The notes under the pieces are model-generated. The model saw only the letters and a list, made by a program, of their open reading frames with translations. It had not been told where the DNA came from and did no database searches. The translations under genes and the position numbers were made by a program. A stretch of 64,000 nt of DNA, from positions 124,001 to 188,000 of the forward strand of contig JAKIWE010000003.1 of the NCBI GenBank assembly GCA_022750195.1, read 5' to 3'. The DNA comes from Thermoplasmata archaeon. GTDB taxonomy: Archaea; Thermoplasmatota; Thermoplasmata; Lutacidiplasmatales; UBA184. Shown piece after piece: positions 1 to 8,521 of the stretch; the first letter of the stretch is position 1, and the number at the start of each line of letters is the position of its first letter.

Positions 1-103
1 CGGCGTGCGGTACGCGAGCGGCGCCTACCTGTTCACCCCCCCGCCCCCCATCACGCGGAGCGAGAAGGACGCAACGACCGTAGTCGCCCCGGGCAAGGCT
101 TAA
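1..103 (+). CDS. rpl37ae: Large ribosomal subunit protein eL43 (L37Ae), C-terminal fragment
   Basis: The window opens inside this gene; only the last 33 residues are present, ending at TAA 101-103. The fragment begins G-V-R-Y-A-S-G-A-Y, matching the CG-x-x-x-AGGAY segment after the second zinc knuckle of archaeal L37Ae. The base at position 1 is C, which fits the last base of the preceding Cys codon. The gene lies 25 bases upstream of rpo12, the usual archaeal neighbour, and this context supports the call. The upstream zinc-binding cysteines lie outside the window, so the identification rests on a short match plus synteny. Confidence 0.72.
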   Translation, partial: GVRYASGAYLFTPPPPITRSEKDATTVVAPGKA

Positions 104-128
104 GCGGGTCGTTTCGCCTCTCACGAGC

Positions 129-263
129 ATGTTCCGCTGCATCCGTTGTGGGGAAGCGCTCCCGAGCGACGCGAACCTCTTCGGCGTCCGCTGCGACAAC
201 TGCGGCGGGAAGATCTTCACGAAGGAACACCCCAACGTGAAGAAGGTCCTCAAGGCCCGCTGA
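129..263 (+). CDS. rpo12: DNA-directed RNA polymerase subunit Rpo12 (RpoP)
   Basis: A 44-residue protein starting MFRCIRCGE and ending VKKVLKAR. It carries the two CxxC zinc knuckles of the archaeal Rpo12/eukaryotic Rpb12 family (C4/C7 and C25/C28), followed by a basic tail that contacts Rpo3 in known structures. The length is typical of the family. It follows the eL43 gene closely and probably shares its transcript. Its role is assembly of the Rpo3-Rpo10-Rpo11-Rpo12 platform of RNA polymerase. Confidence 0.9.
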   Translation: MFRCIRCGEALPSDANLFGVRCDNCGGKIFTKEHPNVKKVLKAR

Positions 264-434
264 GGCGTTGAGGAAATCCCGCGCTCCGAAAGGGTCTCAC
301 GACGCGCCGGAAGCGGGTCCGCTCGCCCTAGATCACGAAGTACCCCTGTCGTTCGAGAGGGTCGAGTAGGTCGGGGGCCAAGGGCGGCTTCGCCCGGCGA
401 TTCTATTCAGCGGACCTGAGTCGGTCTCGAGGTC

Positions 435-932
435 TCATGGGATACTGACGGAGGTCTGCCCTGAGCCGTCTCCCGATTCGGCGATGATGACGTGGTCACC
501 GTCGAGGCTCACGTTCGCCGAGTAGATTGAAACCTGCATGAGACTCGTCCAGGGCGTGTGGCTCCCGAGGGACCATACGCCGGCCGTCAGGTTGTAGACC
601 CCGACCACCGATCTCGAGGCGTCCTCCACGGTCAGAGACCAGTTCGTGCCGGGGCTCACGATCGAGCCGGTCGGCGTCTGGAACTGCCAATGGGTCTCCC
701 CCAAAGTGGCCCCGCCGCCCGCCGAGGCGACCGAGGCGTTGTACCAATGGGCCCAGGCATCCGTCGTAGGAGTCGGCGTCCCGATGGCAGGTCCCAAAAG
801 CTCCGCGGGGCAACCGCAGGTAGATCCGGGCGGATAGAGTTCAGGTCCAAGAATGAGCCCAACGTAGAGGATTATTCCGGCCGCCGCGACGATGGCCGCC
901 ACGGTGAGGATCTCGGCGCGCCGAAGGGCCAC
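435..932 (-). CDS. Membrane-anchored extracytoplasmic protein of unknown function
   Basis: A 165-residue protein from a GTG start. One hydrophobic segment at residues 9-30 follows a short basic N-terminus (ALRR), so it looks like a signal anchor with the rest outside the cell. The exported part begins with a Cys-Gly-Cys motif near residue 39 and is rich in Ser, Thr, Gly and Asn, with several N-x-S/T sequons, as expected of a glycosylated surface protein. I recognise no family. A TATA-like stretch lies roughly 30-40 bases upstream of the GTG. The gene stands alone, divergent from the beta-CASP nuclease gene. Confidence 0.6.
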   Translation of the reverse strand: MALRRAEILTVAAIVAAAGIILYVGLILGPELYPPGSTCGCPAELLGPAIGTPTPTTDAWAHWYNASVASAGGGATLGETHWQFQTPTGSIVSPGTNWSLTVEDASRSVVGVYNLTAGVWSLGSHTPWTSLMQVSIYSANVSLDGDHVIIAESGDGSGQTSVSIP

Positions 933-1198
933 GGAGATGGTACCGAGTCTGGCGTGATAGTTGTATGCGGGGATTGGTCGAATCCCGTCGAGTCCCCAGC
1001 GTTTGAACTATTGCTCATCGCCGAGGTGAACCATCAGGAGGACAATGCCGCGCAGGTTTCCGCGAACAGAGTTCGCGCTTTCTTCGATTCCTGGGGGTGC
1101 GCTCTAGGCTCCCCACTCGCCGTCCGCTGTAACTCACAGACTCCCCAACGGGCGGCCGAGGTCGCAAGCGATAACTCGACCGCGCCGTTCCTACCGGC

Positions 1199-2566
1199 GT
1201 GACCCCGCCGCGCCTCACCTTCCTGGGCGGAGTGCGGGAGATCGGGGGCAACAAGCTCCTGATCGAGGACGGCCCCGACCGGGTTCTGTTCGACTTTGGC
1301 CCGTCGTTCTCTCCGCGGTTTGACGAGTTCTTCGTAAACTATCTCGTCCCCCGCATGAACGTCAGCCCGGTCAAAGACCTGCTCGAGTTCGGGCTCCTTC
1401 CGCGAGTGCCCGGCCTCTTCTCGCGCGACGCGCTCGTTCACAGCGACCTGCCCCACCAGCCTCCGGAGGTCCACGGGGTGTTCGTCAGTCACGCCCACTT
1501 CGACCACGCCGGCTACCTGTCGCTCATCGACCCGGAGATCCCGGTCTACGTGAACGAAGGCACGCGCGCTCTGCTCCAGGCGATCGAAGGCTCGCGCGGG
1601 AAGAAGTATGGCGAACACCCGTGGAAAATCGTCCCCGACCGCGCCCCGGTCAAGGTCGGGAACATCGAGGTCGTGCCGCATCCGGTCGACCACTCCATTC
1701 CCTGGGCCTCCGGGTTCGTCGTGCACACCCGAGAGGGCAGCGTCGCGTACACCGGGGACTATCGGGCCCACGGCCCCCGACAGAAGCTCACGCACGAGTT
1801 CGTCGACGCGGCTCGGGCCGCTGACCCCTCCGCCCTCGTGATCGAAGGGACGCGGGCCGGACCGGACGCGCGGAAGAACTTCACGGAAGCCGGCGTCCGC
1901 GAAGGGGTGGACCAGATCCTCGGGGCCACCGACGGACTGGCGCTCGTTTCCTACTATCCCCGCGACGTCGACCGGATCCTGACGATGTACGAGGCAGCGC
2001 GGAGCCAGGGTCGTTCGTTTGTCGTCTCCCTAAAGACCGCGCATCTGCTCACGCAGATCCACGACCTCTGGCCCGGCGGCAAGCTGCCGCTCCCGGGAGG
2101 GACTCGGGACTTACTCGTCTATCGGCGGCCGAAGCTCCGATTCGATAGCTGGGAAAAGCCGTTCCTCGATGCGGCCGTCGACTCGGAGTACGTCCGAGCC
2201 CACGGCCGTGAGCTCCTCCTCTCGCTGGACCTCGTGCACTTCGCCGAGCTCATCGACCTGCGGCCCCCACGCGGCAGCCCGTTCATCCACTCGATGAGCG
2301 AGCCGTTCAGCGAGGACGACCTGGACGACCAGGTCCTGCACAACTGGCTCGACCACTTCGGGCTCACCTTCCATCAGCTCCACGCCTCCGGTCACTGCGC
2401 GGAGAATGAGCTGAGGACGACGATCGAATCGATCCGCCCCTCGACGGTGTTCCCCGTCCACACCGAGCACCCGGAGGCGTTCGCGAAGTTCGGAGGTGCG
2501 ACGACGCTGCCCGAGCTGGGCGAGGCGTACCCGATCGGCACCGCCCCGCGGCGGGGCGGGGCTTAA
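1199..2566 (+). CDS. Metallo-beta-lactamase/beta-CASP ribonuclease, RNase J-like
   Basis: A 455-residue protein from a GTG start. It has the metallo-beta-lactamase signature SHAHFDHAGY (metal ligands at residues 98-103), a downstream TGDYR motif, then the beta-CASP features HASGHC and FPVHTEHPE near the C-terminus. This order and length fit archaeal RNase J-type enzymes, which process or degrade RNA with two zinc ions. No KH domain precedes the catalytic core, so it is not the aCPSF1 type. It sits 27 bases before radB and may be co-transcribed with it. The exact RNA substrate cannot be read from sequence. Confidence 0.82.
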   Translation: MTPPRLTFLGGVREIGGNKLLIEDGPDRVLFDFGPSFSPRFDEFFVNYLVPRMNVSPVKDLLEFGLLPRVPGLFSRDALVHSDLPHQPPEVHGVFVSHAHFDHAGYLSLIDPEIPVYVNEGTRALLQAIEGSRGKKYGEHPWKIVPDRAPVKVGNIEVVPHPVDHSIPWASGFVVHTREGSVAYTGDYRAHGPRQKLTHEFVDAARAADPSALVIEGTRAGPDARKNFTEAGVREGVDQILGATDGLALVSYYPRDVDRILTMYEAARSQGRSFVVSLKTAHLLTQIHDLWPGGKLPLPGGTRDLLVYRRPKLRFDSWEKPFLDAAVDSEYVRAHGRELLLSLDLVHFAELIDLRPPRGSPFIHSMSEPFSEDDLDDQVLHNWLDHFGLTFHQLHASGHCAENELRTTIESIRPSTVFPVHTEHPEAFAKFGGATTLPELGEAYPIGTAPRRGGA

Positions 2567-2593
2567 GCCCCGAGGGGCGGTCGCGCTCCCCCC

Positions 2594-3268
2594 ATGCCGG
2601 TCGAGCGACTCGCCACCGGAGTGGCGGCCCTCGACCGACTGCTCGGCGGCGGGCTCGAGCCGGACAATGTCACCGAGCTCTACGGCGAGGGGGGCAGCGG
2701 CAAGACGGTGGTCTGCCTCGAGACGGCCCGCCGGGTGGCGCTCGGCGGAAAGTGGGTCGTGTACGTGGACACCGAGGGGCTCTCCGTCGACCGCGTGACC
2801 GCCGGGGCCGGCGAGCGGTTGCCAGAGCTGCTGCGCCACCTCCTCGTCGCGACCCCGAAGAGCCTCGAGGAACAGACGAAGGCGATTCGGACCGCCTGCG
2901 CTCTTGCGCGCGATCGAAAACGACCGGTCGGGCTGATCGTGCTCGACTCGTCGACCTTCTTCTACCGTCTCACGCTCGGCGCCGACACCGAGGACGACGG
3001 GCGACTGGCCCTCACCGAGGAGCTGGGACTGCTCGTCGCGACGAGTCTCGCCGAGCTCGTCCCTGTCCTTGTGACCAACCAGGTCTGGCGGAACGTCAAG
3101 GACGGGACCCTCGAGCCGCTCGGTGGCTCGTTCTTCAACCACGCTGCGAAAACCATCGTCCGGCTCGATCGCCTGACCGCCGATCGCCGGCGGGCCGTTC
3201 TGGTCAAGCACCGCTCGCTTCCTGAGGGCTCGGCCGAGTTCCGGATCACGACCGGCGGCACGGCGTAG
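2594..3268 (+). CDS. radB: DNA repair and recombination protein RadB
   Basis: A 224-residue RecA-fold ATPase lacking the N-terminal helix-hairpin-helix domain of RadA, which defines RadB. The Walker A motif GEGGSGKT begins near residue 31. The Walker B strand ends LIVLDSS. RadB is a euryarchaeal RadA paralogue that acts as a recombination mediator, so the gene supports a euryarchaeotal assignment. The ATG at 2594 lies 28 bases after the preceding stop, and the downstream alkyltransferase gene is also a DNA-repair gene. Confidence 0.9.
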   Translation: MPVERLATGVAALDRLLGGGLEPDNVTELYGEGGSGKTVVCLETARRVALGGKWVVYVDTEGLSVDRVTAGAGERLPELLRHLLVATPKSLEEQTKAIRTACALARDRKRPVGLIVLDSSTFFYRLTLGADTEDDGRLALTEELGLLVATSLAELVPVLVTNQVWRNVKDGTLEPLGGSFFNHAAKTIVRLDRLTADRRRAVLVKHRSLPEGSAEFRITTGGTA

Positions 3269-3318
3269 GTCCCGTCGGCCAAAGGGGGATAAGGCAGGCG
3301 CGCGTCCGGCCCCCGTCG

Positions 3319-3891
3319 ATGGTGAGCGCGCTCGAGTACGCCGATGTCCCGACCCCGATTGGGACGTTTCGGATCGTCTACCGCGGGGACACCGTGTTGG
3401 TCGTCGACCTCCTCGAACGGGGCACCGAACAGGTGGGTGCCCCGCCCGAAGCCCGCCACCGCAAGGGCCTCGGCCCGCAGGGGAGCCCGCCACGCCAACT
3501 CTCCGAGTACTTCCGGCGGCAGCGACAGCGCTTCGAGTTGCGGGCCGAACCCGCCGACGTCTCGGAGTTCGATCGCAGCGTGTACGATGTGCTTGTGAAG
3601 GTTCCGGCCGGTCGTACGATCACGTACGGCGAACTGGCCCGGAAGACGGGACACGGCGGCGCCGCGCGGGCCGTGGGGGGCGCGATGCATCGGAATCCGG
3701 TCCCGATCATCATCCCCTGCCACCGCGTCGTGGGGGACGACGGGGGCCTCAAGGGATTCGGGCTCGGACTCTGGCGGAAGCGGTGGCTGCTGGACCGGGA
3801 GGGGGCCTGGCCGCTTCGCTCACGGAGCGTCGAGGGCCCGCGGGACCGGGCCCAGACCACGCTCGACCGAGTGGCGGTCGTCGCGGGTTAG
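3319..3891 (+). CDS. ogt: Methylated-DNA-[protein]-cysteine S-methyltransferase
   Basis: A 190-residue suicide DNA-repair protein that moves O6-alkyl groups from guanine to its active-site cysteine. The canonical PCHRVVG motif places that cysteine at residue 134, followed by a G-L-K-G-F-G loop. The upstream segment GRTITYGELA is the conserved DNA-binding helix-turn-helix region. The protein carries an extra tail of about 35 residues after the last conserved helix. A TATA-like GGATAAGG stands about 30 bases before the ATG, so it may have its own promoter despite following radB. Confidence 0.93.
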   Translation: MVSALEYADVPTPIGTFRIVYRGDTVLVVDLLERGTEQVGAPPEARHRKGLGPQGSPPRQLSEYFRRQRQRFELRAEPADVSEFDRSVYDVLVKVPAGRTITYGELARKTGHGGAARAVGGAMHRNPVPIIIPCHRVVGDDGGLKGFGLGLWRKRWLLDREGAWPLRSRSVEGPRDRAQTTLDRVAVVAG

Positions 3892-3903
3892 GGACGCAGG
3901 GAC

Positions 3904-5061
3904 CTACGGCGGTGCCACGGCACCGGGAAGAGAGCTCCGCCACTGCGTCCACGCCGTGCGAACTCGTTCGAGATCCGCCTGGCTGAGGTACACCATTCGG
4001 TGCCGCCCGATACGAAGGAGCGCCCCTGCGGAATCGGGGTTCCTCGTGGGGGAGGGGACGTTCACAACGAGTCGCGCGGGATTGCGGCCATACCGGTCCC
4101 GAACCTCGTCGAAGCAGGCGGAGAGGTCGGAAAAGGGGGCCGCTAGTTCCGGTCGTAGGGGGGTCCCCATCGGGTCCGCCGAAGAGGCCCCTTGGATCCC
4201 GGTCGCGGAGATCGTCACTAGGTCCGCGGCGAGCTTGAGGTCACGCCGGGTGTCCCAGAGTAATGCAACGAACAGGACCCCTAAGACTCCCATGATGGAC
4301 CCGATCACCGCTGCGCCGGTGGCGTCGAGCCCGACCCCTGGCAGACTGGAGGTGTAGACCACCAACGCGGCGAGGAGCATCAGAGGAAGCAACACACGGA
4401 GTTCGACCAGGACCAACGATCGAACGATGAGGCGGCGGAGGGGAAACGGAGGAGGCGGAGGCCTTGTCGGGACAATCGGGGGACCGTGAGTTCCGGGGGC
4501 CTCTTTCGCTCGCTGCGCCGACCGCCGTGATACTCGGGTCAGGACGGCCCCTCCGACGAGCAATCCGACTCCGAGGAGCAACGACGCGATCAGGACGTTG
4601 CCGTTCGGGTACCCCCAGCTGACCGTCGTGGGGCCGGAGGCGGAGAGTTGGTAGTAGTAGTCGTTCTCCCCGTAGAAGTCGACCTTGCCGGAGGCGCCCG
4701 AGCCCGACGCAATCGGCGTGGGCGAGCCGCATTGAGCGTCGAGTTCGCACCACGCCACACCGATGTCGACCGGGCCGCTCCCGGTCCATGTGATCTCCCA
4801 GAGGGTGCAATTCCGAGTGCACCCCCGGGCCGCCGGGATCGGCGAGGACGCCGGCGGGTGCCCGACGACCGAGGTCCTCAGGGAGAGCGCCCAGCTGTTC
4901 GGCACTTGGTAGTGGACCACTACCGGATGACCAGGTCCGATCGTCCCGGTTCCCCCGAGGCCGGCGACGGGGACGAGGGTGAGCACGAAGGCGGCGCCCA
5001 CCAGAAGCAGGCCCGCAAGAACGACGCCGAACGAGAGGTGGCGAGTCGCCGCAGGGTGCAC
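3904..5061 (-). CDS. Multi-pass membrane protein of unknown function with an extracytoplasmic N-terminal domain
   Basis: A 385-residue protein. A signal-like hydrophobic segment at residues 9-30 is followed by an exported domain of about 115 residues containing several cysteines (C-T-R-N-C and W-C-E-L-D-A-Q-C), which could form disulfides. A second transmembrane segment lies near residues 152-173, then a Pro-rich linker and a two-helix hairpin near residues 215-270. The last 110 residues appear cytoplasmic. No family is recognised. It is convergent with the ogt gene (12 bases apart) and ends the minus-strand run that begins with the str operon. Confidence 0.6.
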   Translation of the reverse strand: MHPAATRHLSFGVVLAGLLLVGAAFVLTLVPVAGLGGTGTIGPGHPVVVHYQVPNSWALSLRTSVVGHPPASSPIPAARGCTRNCTLWEITWTGSGPVDIGVAWCELDAQCGSPTPIASGSGASGKVDFYGENDYYYQLSASGPTTVSWGYPNGNVLIASLLLGVGLLVGGAVLTRVSRRSAQRAKEAPGTHGPPIVPTRPPPPPFPLRRLIVRSLVLVELRVLLPLMLLAALVVYTSSLPGVGLDATGAAVIGSIMGVLGVLFVALLWDTRRDLKLAADLVTISATGIQGASSADPMGTPLRPELAAPFSDLSACFDEVRDRYGRNPARLVVNVPSPTRNPDSAGALLRIGRHRMVYLSQADLERVRTAWTQWRSSLPGAVAPP

Positions 5062-5138
5062 GGCCCGCCGCAGGCGAGCGACCGACTAAACGACTTCCGC
5101 CACGCGCCGCTCCCGCGCGCGTTCGGTCTTGGTCAGGA

Positions 5139-7340
5139 TCAACCGGAGTAGTACGCGGCGTCGTACGGCTCGGGCTTGAGGCCCCGCCGCTTGCGGACCT
5201 CGCCGACGACGGTCGCCTGCAGCTCCGTGGGGAGCAACTCGAAGCCCATCGACTCCGTGGCCCAGAGCACTTTCCCCGCCGTAGCGCTTCGGATGTCGCT
5301 CGCAAATCCGAACATCTCAGCGACCGGGACCTTGGCGACGATCGTCTGCAGGTCGCCGACGCTCGTCATATCGAGGATCTCGCCGCGCCGGCGTTGGAGC
5401 TCGCGGGTCGCGCCGGAGAGGACCTCCTGCGGGACGTTGACCGTGACACGCTGGATCGGCTCCAGGAGCACTCGGTCGCCGGTCACCATCGCGCCGTACA
5501 CGCCGCTCCGGGCGGCGGGGATGGTCTGAGCGGGGCCCCGGTGGATGGAATCCTCGTGGAGCTTCGCGTCGACGAGTCGGGCCTTCAAGCCGTGGACCTT
5601 CTCGTTGGCGAGCGGCCCCCGGTTCATCGCCTCCTTGAACGCGTCGACGATGAGGTCCATCGTTTCGTTGAGGTACTGGATCCCCTTCGTCACGTCGAAC
5701 AGGATGTTCGTCCCCTCGACCGCGGTGATCCCCCGGCCCTCGTCGCGCGAGATGCCGAGCCCGTCGAGCTTGGTCACGAGCGTCTTCGTGTCCTTGAACG
5801 ACTTGCCCTGGGGGATCTCGCCCTCCTTGATCGCCTTGACCACGGCCTCCGGGAGCGGCTCGACCTCGAAGTAGAACTTGTTGTGCTTGTTCGGCGACTT
5901 CCCCTCGAACGGGCCGCCGGCGTGACCGACGGTCTCGCGGTAGACGACGATCGGCGTGGAGGCGGAGATCTCGACCTTGTAGTCGTTGACGATCCGGTAC
6001 TGGGTGATCTCCAGGTGGAGCTCGCCCATCCCCGAGAGGAGGTGCTCGCCGGTCTCCTGGTTGATCTCGACCTTCAGGCTCGCGTCCTCCTTGGCGATCT
6101 TGCGCATCGTCTCGATGAGCTTCGGCAGATCGCCCATGTGCTTGGGCTCGATCGCCACGGTGACCACCGGTTCGCTGACGTGCCGGATCTCCTCGAACGG
6201 GATCATGTCGACGGCGTTCGACATGGTCGTCCCCGCGAAGGCGTCAGTGAGCCCGATGACCGCGGCGATGTTGCCCGCGGTGACCTCCTCGACCATCAGC
6301 CGCTCCGGACCCATGAACAGGCTCACGTGCTGGACCCGGTTCTTGGCCTTCGTCCCGACGACGCTGAGCTCCATCCCCTTCGCGAGCCGACCGGAGAAGA
6401 CGCGGCCGGTCGCGATCTCGCCGGCGTTCGGGTCCATGGTGATGTCGGTGACCATGAAGGCGGTCGGGCCCTCGCTGTTCGTCTCCATCATCGCCTTGCC
6501 GACCGGGCTTCCGATGTCGCCCTTCCAGATGTTCGGGATCCGGTACTTCTGGGCTGAGTGCGGCGTCGGGAGGTGCTTGACGACCATGTCGAAGATGACG
6601 TCGTTGATCTTCGCCTTCTGGGCGATCTCCTTCGAGCGGCCGGTCGAGACGTACTCGATGATGTCCTTGAAATTCACGCCGGTGCGCTTCATGTACGGGA
6701 CGCTGATCGCCCAGTTCTCGTAGCCGCTCCCGAACGCGACCGAACCGTCCCGGGGGTCGACCGACCACTCGTCGACGAACTCGTCCGGCGCCATCTTCCG
6801 GATCAGCTCGTTGACCTCGGCGATGATCGTGGTGAACCGCTTTTGCAACGACTCCGGGGTGAGCTTGAGCTCCTTGATCGCCCGGTCGACCTTGTTGATG
6901 AACAGGACCGGCTTGACCTTCTCCCGAAGCGCCTGGCGGAGCACGGTCTCGGTCTGGGCCATCACGCCCTCGACCGCGCAGACGACGACGACCGCGCCAT
7001 CGACCGCGCGCATCGCCCGGGTGACGTCCCCGCCGAAGTCGACGTGTCCGGGGGTATCGATCAGGTTGATCAGGAACTGACTCCCCTCGTACTCGTGGAC
7101 GATGGTGACGTCCGCGTTGTTGATCGTGAGCAGACGGGCCTGCTCCTGCTCGTCGAAGTTGAGGTAGAGCTGCTTGCCCGCGAGCTCGTTCGAGATCATC
7201 CCCGCGGCCGCGAGCAGGTTGTCGGAGAGGGTCGTCTTGCCGTGGTGGATGTGGGCGACGATGCCGATGTTCCGGATCTTGTCGGTCTGGCGCATCATGT
7301 CGGGGATGGCCTTCGCCAGCTCGGCCCGAATGTGCGTCAT
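5139..7340 (-). CDS. fusA: Translation elongation factor EF-2
   Basis: A 733-residue translocase GTPase in the usual archaeal position after S12 and S7. It shows DTPGHVDF (G3), NKVDR (G4) and the C-terminal LHEDSIHRGPAQ segment holding the diphthamide histidine, all in family order. Two GTPase motifs deviate: the P-loop reads AHIHHGKTT where archaeal EF-2 normally has AHIDHGKTT, and switch I reads ARLLTIN instead of ARGITIN. The Mg-coordinating Thr is kept. I re-read both from the minus strand and they are not frame errors. The start is the ATG 22 bases after the S7 stop. Confidence 0.96.
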   Translation of the reverse strand: MTHIRAELAKAIPDMMRQTDKIRNIGIVAHIHHGKTTLSDNLLAAAGMISNELAGKQLYLNFDEQEQARLLTINNADVTIVHEYEGSQFLINLIDTPGHVDFGGDVTRAMRAVDGAVVVVCAVEGVMAQTETVLRQALREKVKPVLFINKVDRAIKELKLTPESLQKRFTTIIAEVNELIRKMAPDEFVDEWSVDPRDGSVAFGSGYENWAISVPYMKRTGVNFKDIIEYVSTGRSKEIAQKAKINDVIFDMVVKHLPTPHSAQKYRIPNIWKGDIGSPVGKAMMETNSEGPTAFMVTDITMDPNAGEIATGRVFSGRLAKGMELSVVGTKAKNRVQHVSLFMGPERLMVEEVTAGNIAAVIGLTDAFAGTTMSNAVDMIPFEEIRHVSEPVVTVAIEPKHMGDLPKLIETMRKIAKEDASLKVEINQETGEHLLSGMGELHLEITQYRIVNDYKVEISASTPIVVYRETVGHAGGPFEGKSPNKHNKFYFEVEPLPEAVVKAIKEGEIPQGKSFKDTKTLVTKLDGLGISRDEGRGITAVEGTNILFDVTKGIQYLNETMDLIVDAFKEAMNRGPLANEKVHGLKARLVDAKLHEDSIHRGPAQTIPAARSGVYGAMVTGDRVLLEPIQRVTVNVPQEVLSGATRELQRRRGEILDMTSVGDLQTIVAKVPVAEMFGFASDIRSATAGKVLWATESMGFELLPTELQATVVGEVRKRRGLKPEPYDAAYYSG

Positions 7341-7362
7341 CTCTGGGGGCCCTCCTTCCGCG

Positions 7363-8022
7363 CTACCGCGCCGACTGCGCGACCCGCTCGACCTCTTCCT
7401 TCCGGCCGACCGCGTAGCTCGTCAGGTCGCCTTTCGCGGCAAGACCGATCTCGCGGGCGAGGCAGGAGTGGATCGGTGTGGTCGACTTCCGCGAGGCGGT
7501 GATCGCTCCTTGGGCGAGGTTGCGGATGGCGACGGCCACGCGGCGGGCCGGTGAGGCGTCCACCGCCCGGGGGACCGAGATCCCGCCGAACTGCAAGCGG
7601 GTGACCTCTTCCCGCGGCGCGGCGTTCTCGACGGCGTCGACGAGGAGCTGGAGCGGATTCTTCTTCTCCTTCTCGGAGAGCTCGTCGAACGCCGCCCGCA
7701 CGGTGGCGAGCGCCTTGGACTTCTTGCCCGTGAACTTGCCCCCCTTCATGAGGTGGTTCGCGAGCCGCTCGACGAGGTGCATGTGGGTCTTCATGAACGG
7801 CCGGCCGGAGAGCTTCCCCTCCGAGTGCGGCGCGTAGACCGGGTGCAGGTAGAGGTACGGTTGGAGCCCGGGGTCGTGGACCTCGATCCCCTCGAAGGAG
7901 TACTTCCCGAACAGCGGAGGGATCGGGAACGGCGGTGGGGGCGGAGCGACCGGCCGCTGCACGATCGGGCCCGCGGTCTCCTCGGGTTCGAGGGACGGAA
8001 GGGAGGGGGTGCCGCCTTTCAT
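7363..8022 (-). CDS. rps7: Small ribosomal subunit protein uS7
   Basis: A 219-residue S7. The C-terminal half ([11 protein letters not shown] onward, ending [11 protein letters not shown]) carries the conserved archaeal S7 core that binds the 3' domain of 16S rRNA. A Pro-rich N-terminal extension of about 30 residues precedes it, longer than in most archaeal S7. The ATG overlaps the S12 stop in an ATGA arrangement, showing translational coupling within the str operon. Confidence 0.94.
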   Translation of the reverse strand: MKGGTPSLPSLEPEETAGPIVQRPVAPPPPPFPIPPLFGKYSFEGIEVHDPGLQPYLYLHPVYAPHSEGKLSGRPFMKTHMHLVERLANHLMKGGKFTGKKSKALATVRAAFDELSEKEKKNPLQLLVDAVENAAPREEVTRLQFGGISVPRAVDASPARRVAVAIRNLAQGAITASRKSTTPIHSCLAREIGLAAKGDLTSYAVGRKEEVERVAQSAR

Positions 8023-8456
8023 CGCTGCGGCTTCTCCTTGCGGCCGCGCACGAGCTCGTCGAGCGAGACGGCGTTCACCTGGATCACCTTGTACCGGACC
8101 CCGGGGATGTCGCCGTAGGACCGGCCCATGCGGCCGCCGATCCCCTCGACCATGACCTCGTCGTGCTCGTCAATGAAATTGATGGCCCCATCCCCGACGG
8201 CAAAGGCGGTGATCTGGCGACCGTTCTTGATGAGCTGGACCTTGACGCACTTGCGGATCGCCGAGTTCGGCTGCTTCGCCTCGACACCGACCTTCTCGAT
8301 GACGATCCCACGGGCCTGGGGCGCTCCCTCGAGCGGGTCGGATTTCTCCTTGAGATGGAGGATCCGACGCTTGTAGTACCGGTCGGACCAGCGTCGCCGC
8401 TGGCGGAGGGCCTGGAGACGGCCCGCCGTATTCAGTCCGGACGGCGGTGGGGTCAT
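8019..8456 (-). CDS. rps12: Small ribosomal subunit protein uS12
   Basis: A 145-residue S12. The decoding-centre loops are recognisable as [13 protein letters not shown] and [10 protein letters not shown]. The open frame runs further upstream, but ATG 8456 (MTPPPSGLN) matches archaeal S12 N-termini and lies about 38 bases from a good TATA box. It is the first gene of the S12-S7-EF-2 transcript. Confidence 0.95.
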   Translation of the reverse strand: MTPPPSGLNTAGRLQALRQRRRWSDRYYKRRILHLKEKSDPLEGAPQARGIVIEKVGVEAKQPNSAIRKCVKVQLIKNGRQITAFAVGDGAINFIDEHDEVMVEGIGGRMGRSYGDIPGVRYKVIQVNAVSLDELVRGRKEKPQR

Positions 8457-8493
8457 CGATTTCTCTCGAAGGGAGGCGTCCCACCGGGCCTTG

Positions 8494-8501
8494 GTATTTA
8501 A
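8494..8501 (-). promoter_or_regulatory. TATA box of the str operon
   Basis: On the minus strand this reads TTAAATAC in a local AT-rich spot within GC-rich DNA, about 38 bases upstream of the rps12 ATG. The distance predicts a transcription start some 10-15 bases before the start codon. The left end of the tnpB element lies only about 20 bases further upstream, so the insertion replaced whatever regulatory DNA stood behind this promoter. Confidence 0.6.
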
Positions 8502-8521
8502 GATTCGTCCCGGCAAAAGCG

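Noticed and set aside
382-395. GGGCG-loop-CGCCC hairpin between rpo12 and the next gene
   Set aside because: A 5-base GC stem is common by chance here, and no T run follows, so I do not call it a terminator.
955-995. GGGATT-5 bases-AATCCC hairpin in the promoter gap before the beta-CASP nuclease gene
   Set aside because: The T-loop resemblance does not extend to a tRNA fold and the stem is short; I see no other support for an RNA gene in 933-1198.
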